From Chondrus crispus (Eukaryota; Rhodophyta; Florideophyceae; Gigartinales; Gigartinaceae), in the NCBI RefSeq assembly GCF_000350225.1, contig NW_005179158.1, positions 740,158-804,157 of the forward strand: a stretch of 64,000 nt of DNA. Direction: 5' to 3'. Shown here one piece after another: positions 41,091-54,255 of the stretch. Position 1 is the first letter of the stretch; every line of letters starts with the position of its first letter. The position numbers and the translations under genes are program-made. The notes under the pieces were generated by a model that was given only the letters and a program-made list of their open reading frames with translations, searched no databases and was not told the DNA's origin.

Positions 41091-44000
41091 CTACGCCAGC
41101 GCGCTTGTCCGTCCTTGGCGCGTACGCCAATATCGGTCGATGAAAGGTTGCGGGAGCCCCTCGGAGGGCTCGTAGGTATCGTTGGAAGCGGCGTACCCGT
41201 ACCAGCGAACCTTGTACTCGATGCCGCCGCGGGTCATACGGTGTCCGACGATGCGGTCAACGACGTATTCCGTGCGGGGCGTTGTGGCTTGTGCGTCCGA
41301 TGCGGATGGAATGGCCGAGGTGACAGTGTCTCCCGGCCCGCGTGGCATTTTTGTGACGCGGTCGATGCTCACGCGGTTCTCCACACCGTCCTGCTCGATG
41401 AGGACCGTGGTGTCCGTAGCGGAGCGCACGCGAAACGGCCCCTCTGTCCTTGGTAGAAGTTTGACAGAGAGCTCGTCCGTTCCGGTCGTACCTTGCGCAC
41501 GCGTGCGTCGCTCGACGCTTGTCAACGGGCGGGGCGGGCGGTCAACGTAGAAAAAATCGCCCGCCACAACGACCGGACGGAAGCGGACCTTCTTGTCAAA
41601 ATCGTCCTTGTACCGCTTTTGCGATGCGGATAATTTCGTCCGAGCGCGGTCGAGAGCGTCGCGCACTTGTACTGCACCGGGGTCCGCGGGTCCTCTCGAT
41701 GGGTCCCGGCGTCCTGCGGCGCAGTACCCGGGAGGATTAAACCGGACGGTGGCCGCGTTAACACCAGGTCGAACGGAGTCGTCTCCGTCGACCGGTGGAC
41801 CTGCGTATTGTACGCGAAGGTCAGCGGCTGCACGTAGTCGTCCCAATCGCGCTGGTGCTCCTCCACGTAGTGCCGGAGGCGTTGCACCAGCGTGCGATTG
41901 AACCGTTCGGTCTGCACATTCGACTGGGGGTGGTAGGCTGTCGTGAGATAATGCCGCTCCCCCAGGAGGGCGCATACCGCGTCGAAAAATTTCGCAGCGA
42001 ACTGGGGGCCATTGTCGGTTAGTACGTAGCGCGGCGCTCCGTAAACGTAGACCCCGTTGTCTAAAAACGCGTTTGCGACGACCGAAGCGGTTGTGGTCCG
42101 GAGCGGGATACTGCGCGTTAGCTTGGAGAACCGGTCGGTAATTACCAACACGTGTTGGTTTCCGTGCGCGGTCTTGGGCAGGGGCCCCAGGAGGTCCATC
42201 GCGACAAACTCCAAGGGGACCGCCGCAGGGAACAGCTTGAGATCCTTTTGGTTCTTGACAAGCGTCCCGCGGGTCGCAGCACACGAGGTGCAATTCCGTA
42301 CGGTCGAAAACGCGTCGCTGGCCATGTGTGGCCAGTAGTACTCTCTGCAAAGGGTGTGGTACATACGCGTCGCTCCCGGGTGACCTGCCAACCTCGGATG
42401 GTGTGCCAGGTACAGTACCCGGGGGCGCAACCGAGTCGGTACCACGCGCTGCAGGGTTCCGTCCAGCGGGGACGTCCTCACGAGAAATCCGTAACGGTCG
42501 ATGTCGAACTTCGAGTTCGGCGTCCCGACGGTTTCCGCGGCGAAGCGACAGAAGGCGTCCTCAGCTTGTTCGCGTAGAAATTCCTCAACCGAGATGGAAG
42601 CAGCGTCGCGTTCCTCGGGAGTTATCGCGAGCGCATGACAACCGTCCGGACGGTCTTGCGGCGGGTCCCAGTGCACATTGTCCAGGAGGGCCTCGCTGCC
42701 CTCATCGTACTGGACCGCGAAGCACGGGACCTCATCATCGACCGGTTCGGTGTCTCCTCCATCGGTACGTAAGCGTGATACGCCGTCCGCGAGTTGGTGC
42801 TTGACGCCTGGGCGGTACTGTACCTCGTAGTCGTACTCCGCCAAGCGCAGGCGCCAGCGAGCGAGCCGACCAGAACTGTCCGCTAAATTGAGGACCCAGC
42901 GTAGGGCCTCGTGATCCGTGCGGAGGTTGAACGCGCTTCCGTATAGGTACGGCCGTAGGGTGAGGATGCTCCACACTACGGCCAAGCATTCCTTTTCGGT
43001 AGTCGTATAATTGCGCTCCGCGTCGGTCAACGCGCGGCTCCAATATCCGATCGGTCGAGTACCTCCATCGGGTTGCTCCTGTAGAAGGGCGCAACCCACT
43101 TGGTGTCCCCACGCGTCGGTGTCCAGCGTATATTTCCGTCCGTAGCGGGGCAGCGCGAGGATTGGCGGCGCCGCGAGGCGCCGCTTCAATTCCTCAAACG
43201 CCGCGTATTCTGTATTGGTTAATAACTCGAACTCGTAGGGCTGATTCTTGCCGGTCTTCTTGTTCAGCGGCGCGGCGAGCCTCGCGAATCCTTGCACAAA
43301 CCGTCGGTACACGTTGCACATCCCGAGAAAGGACCGCAGTTCCGTTTGGTTCGTAGGCGCGCGCGCGCGCTCGATGGCGATGACGTTGCGTCGCTCCACC
43401 TCCAACCGTCCCGGACGAATGACGTGCCCGAGATAGGTTACGGAGGTGTCGAAAAACGCGCACTTCGCCAATTTTAGCGACACGCCCGCGGTATGTAGAA
43501 GCCGTAGTACCTCGCGCACGTGTGCCATATGTTCCGTAACGGTTCGCGAGTAGACGATGACGTCATCGAGGTAGACCAGCGCGGTCTCCCATTTCACGCG
43601 GGACAGGATGATGTCGACCGCTCGTTGAAGTGTCGCCGGCGCGTTTTTGAGACCGAACGGCATGCGTAGAAAGCGGTAGAGGCCCGAATGCGACGCGAAC
43701 GTTGTTTTATCGCGGTCCTCCTCGGCGATCTCCACCTGCCAATACCCGCTATTACAGTCTAGCGTGGTAAAGACAGTGGCATCGCCGAGCGAGTCGATAC
43801 ATTCGTCCATGCGCGGTAATGGGTAGGAGTCGCGAACCGTAACGGCGTTTAGCTTGCGATAGTCCACGCAGAACCGCATGGTCCCGTCCTTTTTAGGGAC
43901 GAAGACCACGGGGCTCGCCCACTCGGCCGATGTCGGTTCGATGACTCCCGCGCGCAGCATGCGGTCGATTTCCTTCTTATCCTTCTCGCGCGCGATGAGT

Positions 44001-44914
44001 CAGGCTCGGTAGGGTGCTTGGTAGATCGGCTTCGCACCGGGCTTCAGCTCGATGCAATGCTTCGTAGCATCGATCTTACCCAAGTGGCCGGACCACATGT
44101 CCTTGAACTCGGACAGCATGTCCATAATTTCCGACCGGACGGTACTGTCTTCTGCACCAATATGGACGTGTTCTTCCCACGAGCGGGTCTTCTCCGCGTC
44201 CGTATCGGTCCGCTCATCCGCGTTAGCGGGATTGCCACTGTGGGCGTCGTCCGTTTCCGGTTGTTCGCGTCGCGCGCCTCCTCCCGTAGCGGTGGTGGAT
44301 TTAATTCTTCCATCGTCCGTAACGGGTCCTTTTCGTCGCGCACATTCCTCCGCGGGTGAGGAATTAATCCTGCCTTCGTCCGTAGCGGATTCTTTGCGAC
44401 GCGCGTATCCTTCCGTAGCGGTGGAGGATTTTCTTCTGCCATCGTCCGTAACTGGTTGTTCGCGTCGCGCCTGTTCCTCCGTAGCGGTCGAGGAATTATT
44501 TTTGTTCCCTCCCCCTTCCTTAGCGTCGGCCTCTCCGGGGACCGGCACGCCAAGTGTCAGGATATGTGTGGGGGAAGGCAACGCGAGACCAACAACGGTA
44601 TGCTTGGGGACGTAGGCCGCGCGCCTTCCGAAGTTGCTAACGAGCACCGTAAACGGCTCGCCCGGGAGGAGGTCCATGACCCCCTGGGCCATCACGCATA
44701 AATTCTTATGCGCCGTTTTGGGGTGGTTTTGCAGGAAGCAAAGCCCCCTAACAGGTGTTGCGACGCGTACCATCGCTTGGGTCATCGGGGGTATCGTCAC
44801 CCCCTTCACCACGCGAATTTTCCGTGACGGTACGTTCGTCGGGAACTGCGCGCGCTTCCGGTCGGCCGAATTTTCCTCCTGCGGGAGCTGCTGCGACGGT
44901 CCCCTCGAGGCCAT
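41091..44914 (-). pseudogene. E3 Pol: linker, RT, RNase H, integrase, chromodomain
   Basis: The linker and RT start (44914-44003) are separated from the rest only by TGA at 44000-44002. The main frame (43999-41522) has RT TTLDCNSGYWQ and VYLDDVIVYS, RNase H YTLDTDAWGHQ, TEKECLAVVW and RTDHEALRW. Its integrase has an HHCC finger (HHPRLAGHPGATRMYHTLC, CTSCAA) and the D, D, E core (VAMDLLG, LTDNGPQF, NVQTERFNRTL). Near 41680 the frame changes. The C-terminal part (to 41091) holds a GPF-type segment (GPFRVRSATDTTVLIEQDG) and a chromodomain, YVVDRIVGHRMTRGGIEYKV then RWYGY. In chromoviruses this module directs insertion toward particular chromatin. Confidence 0.92.
44236..44490 (-). repeat. In-frame minisatellite in the E3 pol linker
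   Basis: About four units of 63-66 bp (whole units at 44286-44348, 44349-44411 and 44412-44477, with partial units on each side). They encode ~21-22-residue repeats of the form S-S-T-A-T-E-x-x-A-R-R-x-x-x-T-D-D/E-G-R. Unit lengths are multiples of 3, so the frame is kept. The region links protease to RT. Confidence 0.85.
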
Positions 44915-46925
44915 TTGCGGTCGTGCCTCGAGGGTGTGACTCCCGTCAGCGCTACGGACGGCGCATGATGGAACAGCCCCTTCCTCTGCGGTGGCAGGAT
45001 CACCTTCACGTGGCGATCCAGGAACGTGGTTCCGAGGATACAGTCCACCGCGAGGTTGGTGACGACCAAGAACGGTACGCGCGCGACGAACTCACCAATC
45101 CAGACGTACAGCTTGAGCCCGCCGAGGGCCTTCATCGACCTATTCGAAACGTCGATGAGCGGCGGGCTCCGCGCGGACTGGATGGCAGCGCGCCACGGTT
45201 CTGCCACACAGCGTAGGTGGATTAGATTCGGGCCGGCGCCCGAATCTAGAACCGGCGTGATGGCGCGCATCATCGCGCATCGTTGTCCGACCGTTGCGGT
45301 GACCTTGTAATTTTGCTTCTTGAAGAAGCAAATTGCCGCTTCGTCCGTTCGGCTCTGCGATTGCGCGCGTACCGAAGCGGTCGACGGGGTGCCTTGTTTA
45401 TTGAGGCTTGGCACGGGGAGGATCGTCGACGCCTCCACGCGTCCTCCCCGGCTTCGCCCGTCAACCCAAGGGTCCTCGGGTCCCTCGTCCGTCAGCGGTA
45501 ACGCGGGTTCTTCCGATTGGACGGTCTCGCGCGGCTCGACCACGTTGATGCCCGTGGGAGCCTGCGCACGCGAATTTCGCCACGCGGTCGGCGGTTGACG
45601 CTCGAACGGCGAGCCTGGGCGGAGACTTTGACGGATCCGAAGCTTTTGGTAATTGGCCTCGCGGGCCTGCAAAAGCTTCGAACGCAGCGCGGTATCCGCC
45701 ACCACAGGACATTGCTCCTGTTGGTGGGTCATGTCCAGACAGAACCGACACGGCGGGGGTCCAGGTAATCCTTGATTGAAGAACCGGACCCGCTGGTTCT
45801 GTACTGGCCTTCCGTACGGATATGCGCGCGCTTCACCTTGTTGGGCGGGCGCCATCGGTGCGCTCGCCGGGGACGAGGCAGGTGACGGATGGTAGCTAGT
45901 CGGCGGCGAGCTAAGCGAGCTCGGCGTCGCCGACTGGTCCGTCACCGCCAGTATCTCCTCCGTTTCGGTTCCGCGCGCTGTTGGGAGTTCAGACAGGGAC
46001 TCGACCGATAGCACGGGCCTTGTCCGCGCGTTGCGCGTGAACCTTCTCACCGAATCGGGCGGTGCTTGAGGCGACGCGAGCGAGGTCGCCTGTCTTCGAG
46101 CCGAGCGGTGCGTTTCGCCTATCGCTTGCGCGTAGCGTGCCACCGCTTGGTAGTCCACGCCCGGATGCGTCGCGAGATAGTTCCGCACCTGCGCGCACGT
46201 CGCTGGCAGAAGTCCCTCAACGAAAAGGGACTTCAAGCGCCTGTCCGAAAATACGGTTCCGCAGCGCAACGCCTTGTCCCACAACTGGTTACTGTACACC
46301 TCCTCCGTCATATTAGAGCTCTGACGGAAGGAGGTGACATCACCGACCGCTTCGGAAATATCTTCGTCAGTTGCGTACGTGCGCAATAAAAAGTTAACAA
46401 CTTCCGCGTAGGTTTCGAGCATATCGCGCTGCTCTGCATCGACCGCCATGGTGTTCCCGTGTAGCCTGCACTGGAGCAAGGCGTGAGCCTGCCCAGTCAC
46501 ATAGAACTGGAAACACCATACGGCCGCGCCTTCGCTGACCCCATTGTGGTCGCAGGCCATCTTGAAGCGCGCGAGAAATCCTAGCACCGCGATTGGATCT
46601 TGACCACCGAATGTGTGGGTTTTCAGCTGGACGTCCAACTTCTTCCGATATCGGTTAACTCGCCGCGCGGTACTCGTGTCGTAGCGCGCGCTGCGATTTT
46701 CCAGCCTATACGTGCGGTAGTCGACGGCCTTGGTGAACAGGTCGTTCAGCGGTCTGATCACCGGCAACCGTTTCGGATCCCGCCTCGGGGCAGACCGGCG
46801 GTCTCTGCCCCTGCGATGGCGGTCTCCTTCTCCGCCGGGGCTACTGTAGCCCTCCGGATCGGAGTCTTCTCGCCGGAACCGACGTCGGTCGCGCGCATTG
46901 CGGCCTCTGCGCGATCCGATTTTAG
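44806..46925 (-). pseudogene. E3 Gag-protease, N-terminally truncated
   Basis: One frame runs from the truncation to 44806. The Gag domain contains FGGQDPIAVLGFLARFKMAC and LLRTYATDEDISEAVGDVTS. A normal CCHC knuckle follows (CRFCLDMTHQQEQC, about 45709-45750). Protease VLDSGAGPNLI lies near 45220-45255 in the same frame, so this element has no frameshift between Gag and protease. The frame happens to stay open upstream into AT-rich flanking DNA to an ATG at 47190, but that part lacks the GC bias of Gag and is not counted. The change to the RT frame near 44900 is probably an indel. Confidence 0.85.
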
Positions 46926-47341
46926 CATTGTCACAGATTGAGCCTGTGAGAAGGGTACAGTCACACCCCAATACTGTAATGTATTCAATATTTTTCAGGA
47001 ATTGCAATAGAAACATTTCTTTTTGTTTCCTTTTTCTTTCCGCGGAAACGTCTAGGACTCGCGATGCGTGCATCGCAAAGAATAATAGAACAGTTGATAT
47101 GCCACGTGTACACCGCAAAATGATTGAAAAACGAACAGAGGGCTTGCTGCACAGAGAAGAGGACTCTCGTCCGAATTTTCTGGTGTCCATGGCGCTCCTT
47201 ACTTACGACTTCACAGCAGCGGAAAGTTTCCAGATATCGCCAGCCCTCTCACGCAAAGCCCTTCGGCGGTAATGCGCACGCGAGTTGAGGACGTTTATTA
47301 GACGAGTAGAGTAGGTTTTGGTAGAGGACTCCACAGGCGTG
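46926..47341. other. Flank of E3, no recognised gene
   Basis: AT-richer sequence between the E3 truncation point and the next minus-strand gene. It includes a polyT/pyrimidine tract (~47010-47040). Confidence 0.45.
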
Positions 47342-49728
47342 TTAGACTCCCACGCTCAAGTCTCCTTCTGCATCAAGTAAGTGGCCAAAATCAAAGCCAT
47401 CGTCAGAACGATCTTCCCAGTCTTCATTGCACTCATTGGGGATGGTAGCCCTCCGAGCACTACTATTAATAGCGTCTCGTTTTTCCACATGCTCGTTTGT
47501 TGCAGGAGGGGAATCAGTGCAGAGTTTAGAAAACTTCGCCGGGGACATTCGTAAGATTTGGGCGTCCAAGACGTCTTTCTGCTTGGACATACCAGGAAGG
47601 AAATCTCTGAGCCGCAGCCGAACCCTCATGCTGCATTGTTCTGAATATTCTGCATCTTGGGGTACACCGCGTTGATTGCGAATTGCATCCAGACTGAAGT
47701 CATTTGGTACACGGACCTCGTTTTCGTCATTTAGCGCAGTAGATGGCATGCAAACATGACTATGGCCGTTAATGATATCTTGCACAAACCAACGAAAAAG
47801 GAATGCAGTCCTATAAACAGTCCTCAGTGACCCTGTGTGACTGGCCAGGAATTCCTCTACATTGCGGCCTTGCGTGAAAGCCACAAAGAAAATGACTGCT
47901 ACGCGAACTATGTTGATGGTGCGATACATACGCTTGTACTCTGCTGGCCTGAACCAGCTTTTCTGCCCTCAATTCTTGAGCAATCCATCTCCCACCAGTA
48001 CGCAATAGTCCACCAGCACATCAAGCTCGAGACGACAACATGCCAATTCTTGCAGTGAACGCGAATTCATGGCATCTGCGTTCGGTAACTCGGCTGTGGT
48101 TGCGGAGACAACGTGATCGGCAAAGTTGAACACGTGATCTGGATGCTTAAATGGCATGTTTGGTTGACCGAACGCTACAGGTATGCCTCTGCTCGGCTCC
48201 CATGGTTTGAGTGCGAAACCCAGATCCTCGAAAAAGCGCCTTTTCGCAGCTACACGTGACTCCCTCAAAAATCGGTGGACATTGCGGGGAGGCGTGTACA
48301 ATGTAAAAGCTTTCGCGACCTTTATCGGTATCTGTATTCTTTTTCTGCGGTCTAGCTTTTGTTTCAACAAGCTCAAGGGTTTTCTTCATAGCTTCTCTTC
48401 CCACATAGGGCGGATTGAGCCAATACGGCGCGCGGCTGAGGCATTGACACGTTCTTTCTGTGATTATTTTCGTTGGTATTGGCATCTGGAACACCTTGTA
48501 CGGCTCTTGTTCTCTGCGTAGCCTCATTTTCTCTTTCTAGAACAAGTTCGAACTGATTGCGTGCCTGAACAAATAACGTTCTCACGAAGCGAAATTTGAA
48601 GTCACAGTGAACGCGAACAAGACCTGCCTCGAGCTCTTTTTTGGTAGATCTATTCTGATGGCCGTAGAGAAACGCAGACATAGCCAGGTGAGTATGGGCA
48701 AGATTCACACCTAGGGACCACGTGTGCTCCATGAAGAAACATGACGCGTCTGACAGGACCCGTGACATTAATGAAGTGTCAAAAAAAAGCTCCACATTCG
48801 ATTTCAGTGCCCTGTTCTCGTCGTCAACCATATCCTTAAAGCCCCATTTCGTTGCAGTTTTGGAAATTCCCTTCGACTTGGTAGTCAATCCCACGCTTGG
48901 ACTTGTCCCGAAGAAACCATTGCCTTGGTTCATTCCATTTCGCACGTTCTCGACATCTCTCTGATGGTGTTTCATTGTTCCTTCAACAGAAGCCAATCGA
49001 GTAAGCAAGGATTTCTGCATATGCTCTAGGAGGAACCTAATAGAGCTCTCCCCAGGCGAGATCCTCTCATATGTGCTTGGAGTCCTCAAGCTTAATCTGG
49101 GCTGCGCTGTTGCTATTGCAGGAGACGGAACACTTGTCATTCTTTCTCCCCTGAGAGTTACTGTATTGAAGTGCTCTTGTCCCGGGCCGAGAAACTCACG
49201 AGTTTTGATGTGTTCAGCTGCCCCTTCAGAGGGATGGTCTCCAGCGTTGTCACAGCGTGCATTCTCGTCATTCGCGTCATCCTCAATAGGAAAATATTCT
49301 CTTGATGCTCTCTGTTCCCAATGGGGTGAGTCATGGTCCAGATCTCGGATTCCAATTTCAGCAGCAATTTCCTCCTTTTCTGCAAATGCTTCACCATTGG
49401 GCGGTGGCTGCGTTTCCATGTCCGAAAAGCTCGTGATTTGGCGTTCATTGTTCCTGCAAGCTGTCCGCGATACAGGGCTTCCGTTGAGCGCCGGCCCTGT
49501 TGATTTTGTTCTGCGAGTGCCAGTTTTTCGAGGGGGCGTCCTAGTTGCAGCCTCGTCTATGGCGCAAGTTTCATCCAACGGAGAGCTTGACCTTTTTCTC
49601 GGAAAAATTGCCTGCACATTGTTTGTTTTCGTCTGACGCTTGAGGTTGCGCGGCTGGAGACCTGATACAGCAACCCTTCGCTTTCCATTCGCTCCTCCAG
49701 CCGATGCACGTGGGCGTGCCAGGAGCAT
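47342..49728 (-). pseudogene. Unrecognised gene, broken into three frames
   Basis: ATG at 49726-49728 opens 451 codons (to 48373). The N-terminus is basic and Ser/Pro-rich with an acidic middle. A likely coiled coil (SSIRFLLEHMQKSLLTRLAS, VEGTMKHHQRDVENV) and a helical C-terminal part rich in aromatic residues follow. Coding appears to continue through a short third frame (VGREAMKKTLELVETKARPQ) into another frame from about 48320 to 47342 (RNVHRFLRESRVAAKRRFFE), broken by TGA at 47969-47971. It is divergent from the transposase gene at 50220. Shape and position suggest an accessory gene of the same DNA transposon, but no family was recognised. Confidence 0.5.
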
Positions 49729-50219
49729 GATCGGAGAACTCAGAATGTCGCTTTCAATTAAGCTTCACGGAGTATGGAGAAATAAGCAAGTAAGATCAGC
49801 AAGATAACACGAACAAAAAGAGGGGAGATCGGCAAGTTCGATCGAAACTCGTTCTGTGAACAAAGATGTGCAACGTGCTACTTAAGAAGGGTGGGGTGTA
49901 TCATGTGTTGTTGAACATTGAACAGTTCGCAGTTTTCTTCCGGTTTCCCGCGTAATAGTTAGCATTTTGCTGTACTGGTGCCAGTACTTCCAGCAATACG
50001 GTTGTACCCATTGATCCTCTGGGCAGCATGAAATCTAGACACTTCACCATTAACTGCAGTACTGAAGTTGACTGCAGTCAGTGTCGCATACGATACCTCA
50101 AATTTCGACGAATTGCATGTATGCCTGCAAGCTAATGATTTAAGCACTATACTTTGTTTGCGAACCGAGGGCAAAAATACCTATCGCCCGATTTGAATTG
50201 CACCGCGGTCTCTATCTGC
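49729..50219. promoter_or_regulatory. Divergent intergenic region
   Basis: 491 bp between two divergent genes. It contains inverted short motifs (TACTGGTGCCAGTA near 49972-49985 and CTGCAGT repeats near 50056-50078). A shared promoter is inferred from position only. Confidence 0.4.
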
Positions 50220-53200
50220 ATGGGGACCTCAGAAGGATCACGATCCTCCGGTCGAAAACGTCCACGTCCTAGGAGAGACAGTCGCAAGAATCGAAGCCGC
50301 TTCGAATGGAAGGAACAAGCGGGCGTACCTACTGGTGTGCACCAAGAGCACCAACAACTGTATCCCGGAACGTCAGATCTGATGAACAGATCAGATTTGT
50401 TCGAACAAAATGGTTCAAATCTCCTGGTACAGAGAGAGTTATTCGCAAGTGAAAATACTGATGTCAGAATCGTGCATCACTCGATTCGATCCTTCTTAAA
50501 ACAAACTGTTAAAATGCTGTACATGCGACTCGCAACGAGATCAGTGAGATTAACCTCGCTCCTCCACATGCCGAAATAGAAGGATATCCGTATCCGATGC
50601 AACACACGAGCGTTTCAGACATAGACCGTGTTGCTATTGGATATGAGGCGGATGAAATGATTTCTTCGGAGGAGGATCAGCAGTCATCTATTCTACGAGG
50701 TGGCGATAGTGATAAACATTGTATTGGGGAAGACGTCTCACCGGAGGCAGAAAAGATACAACGTTCAGACCGGAGACCACCGAATACATGGCAGAAAATG
50801 CTTGCTGTAATAGCTGTTAGCGGAACAAGTCGTCTCACTAGGGAACAATTTGAGTTCTTCAGGAACACAGTGAACTGGCTACTTGACCAATACGCACCAG
50901 AAGAACAGAAATTGCCATCTTACTCTTTGGTCTAACGCACATTGCTACCCCTCCGTTGGAATTACAGCTTCCCCTGCTCTGAGAGGCATCTCGTATTAGT
51001 GGACTTGGGAAAAGCAGGGGCTGAGAGTACAGCATCTGGGCGTGCTGGGGGCCCATTTTCGAACCGCCGTTGGACTACGACAAATAACGAAGCCCAGCCA
51101 AAAGCGGAAGTCCAGATCATATTGCCGAGTACGTGGGCAATTAAAGACGTCTCTTTCAAGCCTACATGGGATGTTCTGCGATCTGGCTGTTGTGCGGAAG
51201 TGAAACCCAGTTCATATGACCCACTGTTCTCTACAATCTCAAGTGTCTCTATAGTTGCCAATAGGTAACTTTTTCTGGATGGCCCTCACCATTCTCTTTT
51301 CTCCACAAAATCCCGGGCCAATATTTGTGACACATTTCATCGAAATGGAGAGATAGTAAACATTTTTCTAAATTGCCGCACCCGCATCTCGCAAAGGAAC
51401 TACAATAGATATCAACGAGTACAATTCTTTTTTGGGGAGCTTGTCGGTTACACGGAAAGGCGATTCTGAATTTTGTTTATCAGCAGCGATATTGAACACA
51501 CATCTTGTGCATGCAGGTACGGTCGGCGCGAACTCTAGCACTTTTAATAAGAACTTCGAATTACAATGCATATCGAGTACTGAAAACTCCACACTTTGGA
51601 GTCCCGGTGACATCTGTTCACTTGTTTCAGTAATTGTTTCTACATCTTACAGATGTGTGATCGTTCACCGGTTCGGTGGATTGTGCGATACAGGCAGCCG
51701 TGTTGAGCTGGTCTAGATTCCATTGCACAACGGTTCAAGCGGGGATCAATTCTACGACTATCAAAAGGCGGATAAAAAAGTTGTTAGAGAGCTTACCTGT
51801 ACGGAATGCATCGAGACGGTAAAGCGGAATGGTGCTGACAGCACGGATGCAAGCGCCTCAAAATTGGTAGATCTATCACTTCCACAGGACAGGCCATTTA
51901 TTAATTCAGGTGGAGGAGGTGCGCAAGAATCTTCCAGTTGTCCTTGCAAGTTTTCAGATGGCGGTCTCCCCGAGGATGGTCAACGTTTTTTCGTGTACAG
52001 GGTTCGGTTGTATTCCGACGGTTTCTCTCAGTACAAGGATTCGCAAGGATCTGCCGGAGGTGTTTATATGTTACCACTTTATTTACTTCCTGAACATCCC
52101 ACATCCCGCAAGGCAGTAAGACTTTTGGGACTCACCCCGCCAGGCGTTAGCACAAGTCAAGTGCTTCGTATGATCGCAGACGACCTCCAAAAAGCGGCAA
52201 CTAGCGGCATAAAGACAACTGACGGTGACGGACACCCCATCACAGTGTTCATTCAGGTCGTGGCATACATAGGTGATTTCTTGGAGATTGCTCATGTCTC
52301 GGATTTACTTGGGCATAATTCAGACGCTGCTTGTCATCTGTGTGTTTTTCGTAAGCAAAAACTCGACCCGCAACATTCGTGTCACGGGTACACAACTGCC
52401 CTAAACAGTACAGATTCTTCAAGTTTCGGATCAGGACCAAGAACAGCTGCCATACGTGATGAGATAGGCTCTGCAGAAAAAAAGGCGTCAACTAAACTAC
52501 CTTGGGATAGAACCGCGATTATTAAAGAAAGTTACAGACAGCCCGTTGCTCTTGTTCTACGAGAAATTTGGGCTGGCCGGATCAAAAGGACAGATGCCAG
52601 TAGCAAGTTGTGGACATCAGCTGTTTGACTCCACGTTCGACCCATATCGCTCAGTTCTGGTCGCACCAGACTATTTGATTGCTAGAAATGCCATTAATAT
52701 ATTGACAACCTGCTTTCTGCTTTTGCCTTCGAAAAATGATATTGTTCACATTGATGCAAAATATGTGATGCACTTCGGAGCAATTCGTTAATCACGCAGA
52801 ATAAAATATTCGACTTCAAGAGCAAGAAGCTCTACTCCACGTCCATCTCTGGTTCCTTTTGCATTCTCTTGGTCGCTAGCAAGATTTTTCAAGATCGATG
52901 TCACCAGCTATCTTTGCAGGTCTCTCTTTCTCAGCGGCCTACCGGAGCGGATTCCAATCCATGCAATATCCTTCGACAGGCCGTACAGGCCTTGGGAATG
53001 TATCAGGATCTGGTGTCCAAAACCTATTGGTATCCAAAGCTCCATGTTGATGGCCACAATGCTGTAGTTTTGTTCAACAGTGGGGAAGGCTTCGACTTCA
53101 TTCTCAGACAGCACGAAATGGCACGTGTTTATGTGGATACGTGTGACAAGGTCTGTGGCGTTTCAGAGGTCGCCAAAATGAAGCTAGACAAGCCGAATCT

Positions 53201-54120
53201 TCACAGACTAATAGATCTTTATGCTCATTCTATACCTGCGATGGGACACGTGCGACACTTCGCAGAGCTAGTTTTTGAATTCGCTCACCAGCCACTCAAA
53301 CGTGGGGTGGCGAGATCCAATCGCCGGAATCCTCAGATTCAGGCTGTGATGCACGCCTTAGCCGACGATTGGCAAGATAGGTTTTCCGCATTCGCGAGTC
53401 AACGGCGAGTCCTTTCCGTAAGAGACTTCGAGATTAATATGAGGCATTTTATCAATGGTACGGTCTCGTCGTCGTCTTTACCAAATCATGAATCTTTCAC
53501 CGTGCCTAATCCCATGGATACACTTATCGAGCCCATTCTAAAAACGTTGCTTGGAAGTAAGCCGACAGAAGGCTCCACCAAAGGCAAAATTACATGGTCC
53601 TTGTCGCGCTGTCAGCCTGTTTCAGAGCACCAAGTGAACTATAGGTCTCTGCTGAACTCCTCGGTTCTGAATCAATATGGCAACAGCGAGGTTTTTTTAT
53701 GTCGCGAGACGTTTCAAGAAGACGATGAAAGTGGCCACTTGTTCTCTTCGTTCCGCGCCTCACGATTTTTTGGAAAGGGGTGATGCTGTGCAGGCCATAA
53801 TACACAAACGTAGGACTAATGACGCGCTTTTCAACCAGCCATCAGTTTATGAGATAAGTCAATCACCGGACGATTATCACGTTGCTGTTTTCGCTGTCGA
53901 AGAATTGCTGCTTTGGAAAGATACGTCCACGACTGGGCTCGAAGTAGAGAGTGGTCCGTTCGCTGTTGTACGAAGATGTACTCGGTTTGAGAGTGATACA
54001 CTCAAGGTCGCAAGTGACTCCCTGCCGCTCCTCTTACATCTAAATGACAGTGTCCGACGGGTGAGTTTGATACATGCTTGTTCAACATCGACTGAAATTG
54101 CGTCTTGTATGCTTAACTAA
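50220..54120 (+). pseudogene. tnp2/CACTA-like DDE transposase, decayed
   Basis: The likely start is ATG 50220. The N-terminal part is basic, followed by an acidic segment and GTSRLTREQFEFFRNTVNWL (50820-50920). The central block (51723-52628) carries RVRLYSDGFSQYKDSQGSAG, PLYLLPEHPTSRKAVRLLGL, and VVAYIGDFLEIAHVSDLLGH then a CHLC pair, resembling the catalytic region of tnp2-type transposases. Coding shifts frame near 52550 (FYEKFGLAGSKGQMPVASCG). It resumes at 52869 with KPNLHRLIDLYAHSIPAMGH and FEFAHQPLKRGVARSNRRNP, then shifts again near 53760. The C-terminus is VRRVSLIHACS. At least three frame changes and several stops make it inactive. Family assignment is from remembered motif patterns. 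Confidence 0.65.
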
Positions 54121-54255
54121 ACTCTTGTTAAACACAATGAGAGATTGCTCGGCGGCGGTCGATTCCATTACATAACGAAACAGATGGTTTATCCACCTCT
54201 CTTGGGATGAGAAGCATGTAAACTGCAGCTCTACTTGCATTCTAGCATTCTAATT

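Larger units (their letters stand above)
37709..46925 (-). mobile_element. Ty3/gypsy chromovirus E3, degenerate, 5'-truncated
   Basis: Reading leftward: gag-protease, a pol linker with a minisatellite, RT, RNase H, integrase with chromodomain, an antisense ORF, a polypurine tract and the 3' LTR. The 5' LTR and the start of gag are missing; GC-rich element sequence stops abruptly at about 46925. Pol is broken by one TGA and at least two frame changes. The flanks of the 3' LTR (CGGGG and GACCT) do not match, as expected for a terminal LTR rather than a solo one. Confidence 0.88.

Noticed and set aside
44806..44914. -1 frameshift signal between the Gag-protease and RT frames of E3
   Set aside because: The switch lies downstream of protease in a copy with other indels and a stop, so a mutation is the simpler explanation.
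46926..47190. N-terminal extension of E3 gag to an ATG at 47190
   Set aside because: The frame is open by chance through AT-rich flanking DNA. The sequence lacks the GC bias and Gag similarity seen downstream of about 46925.
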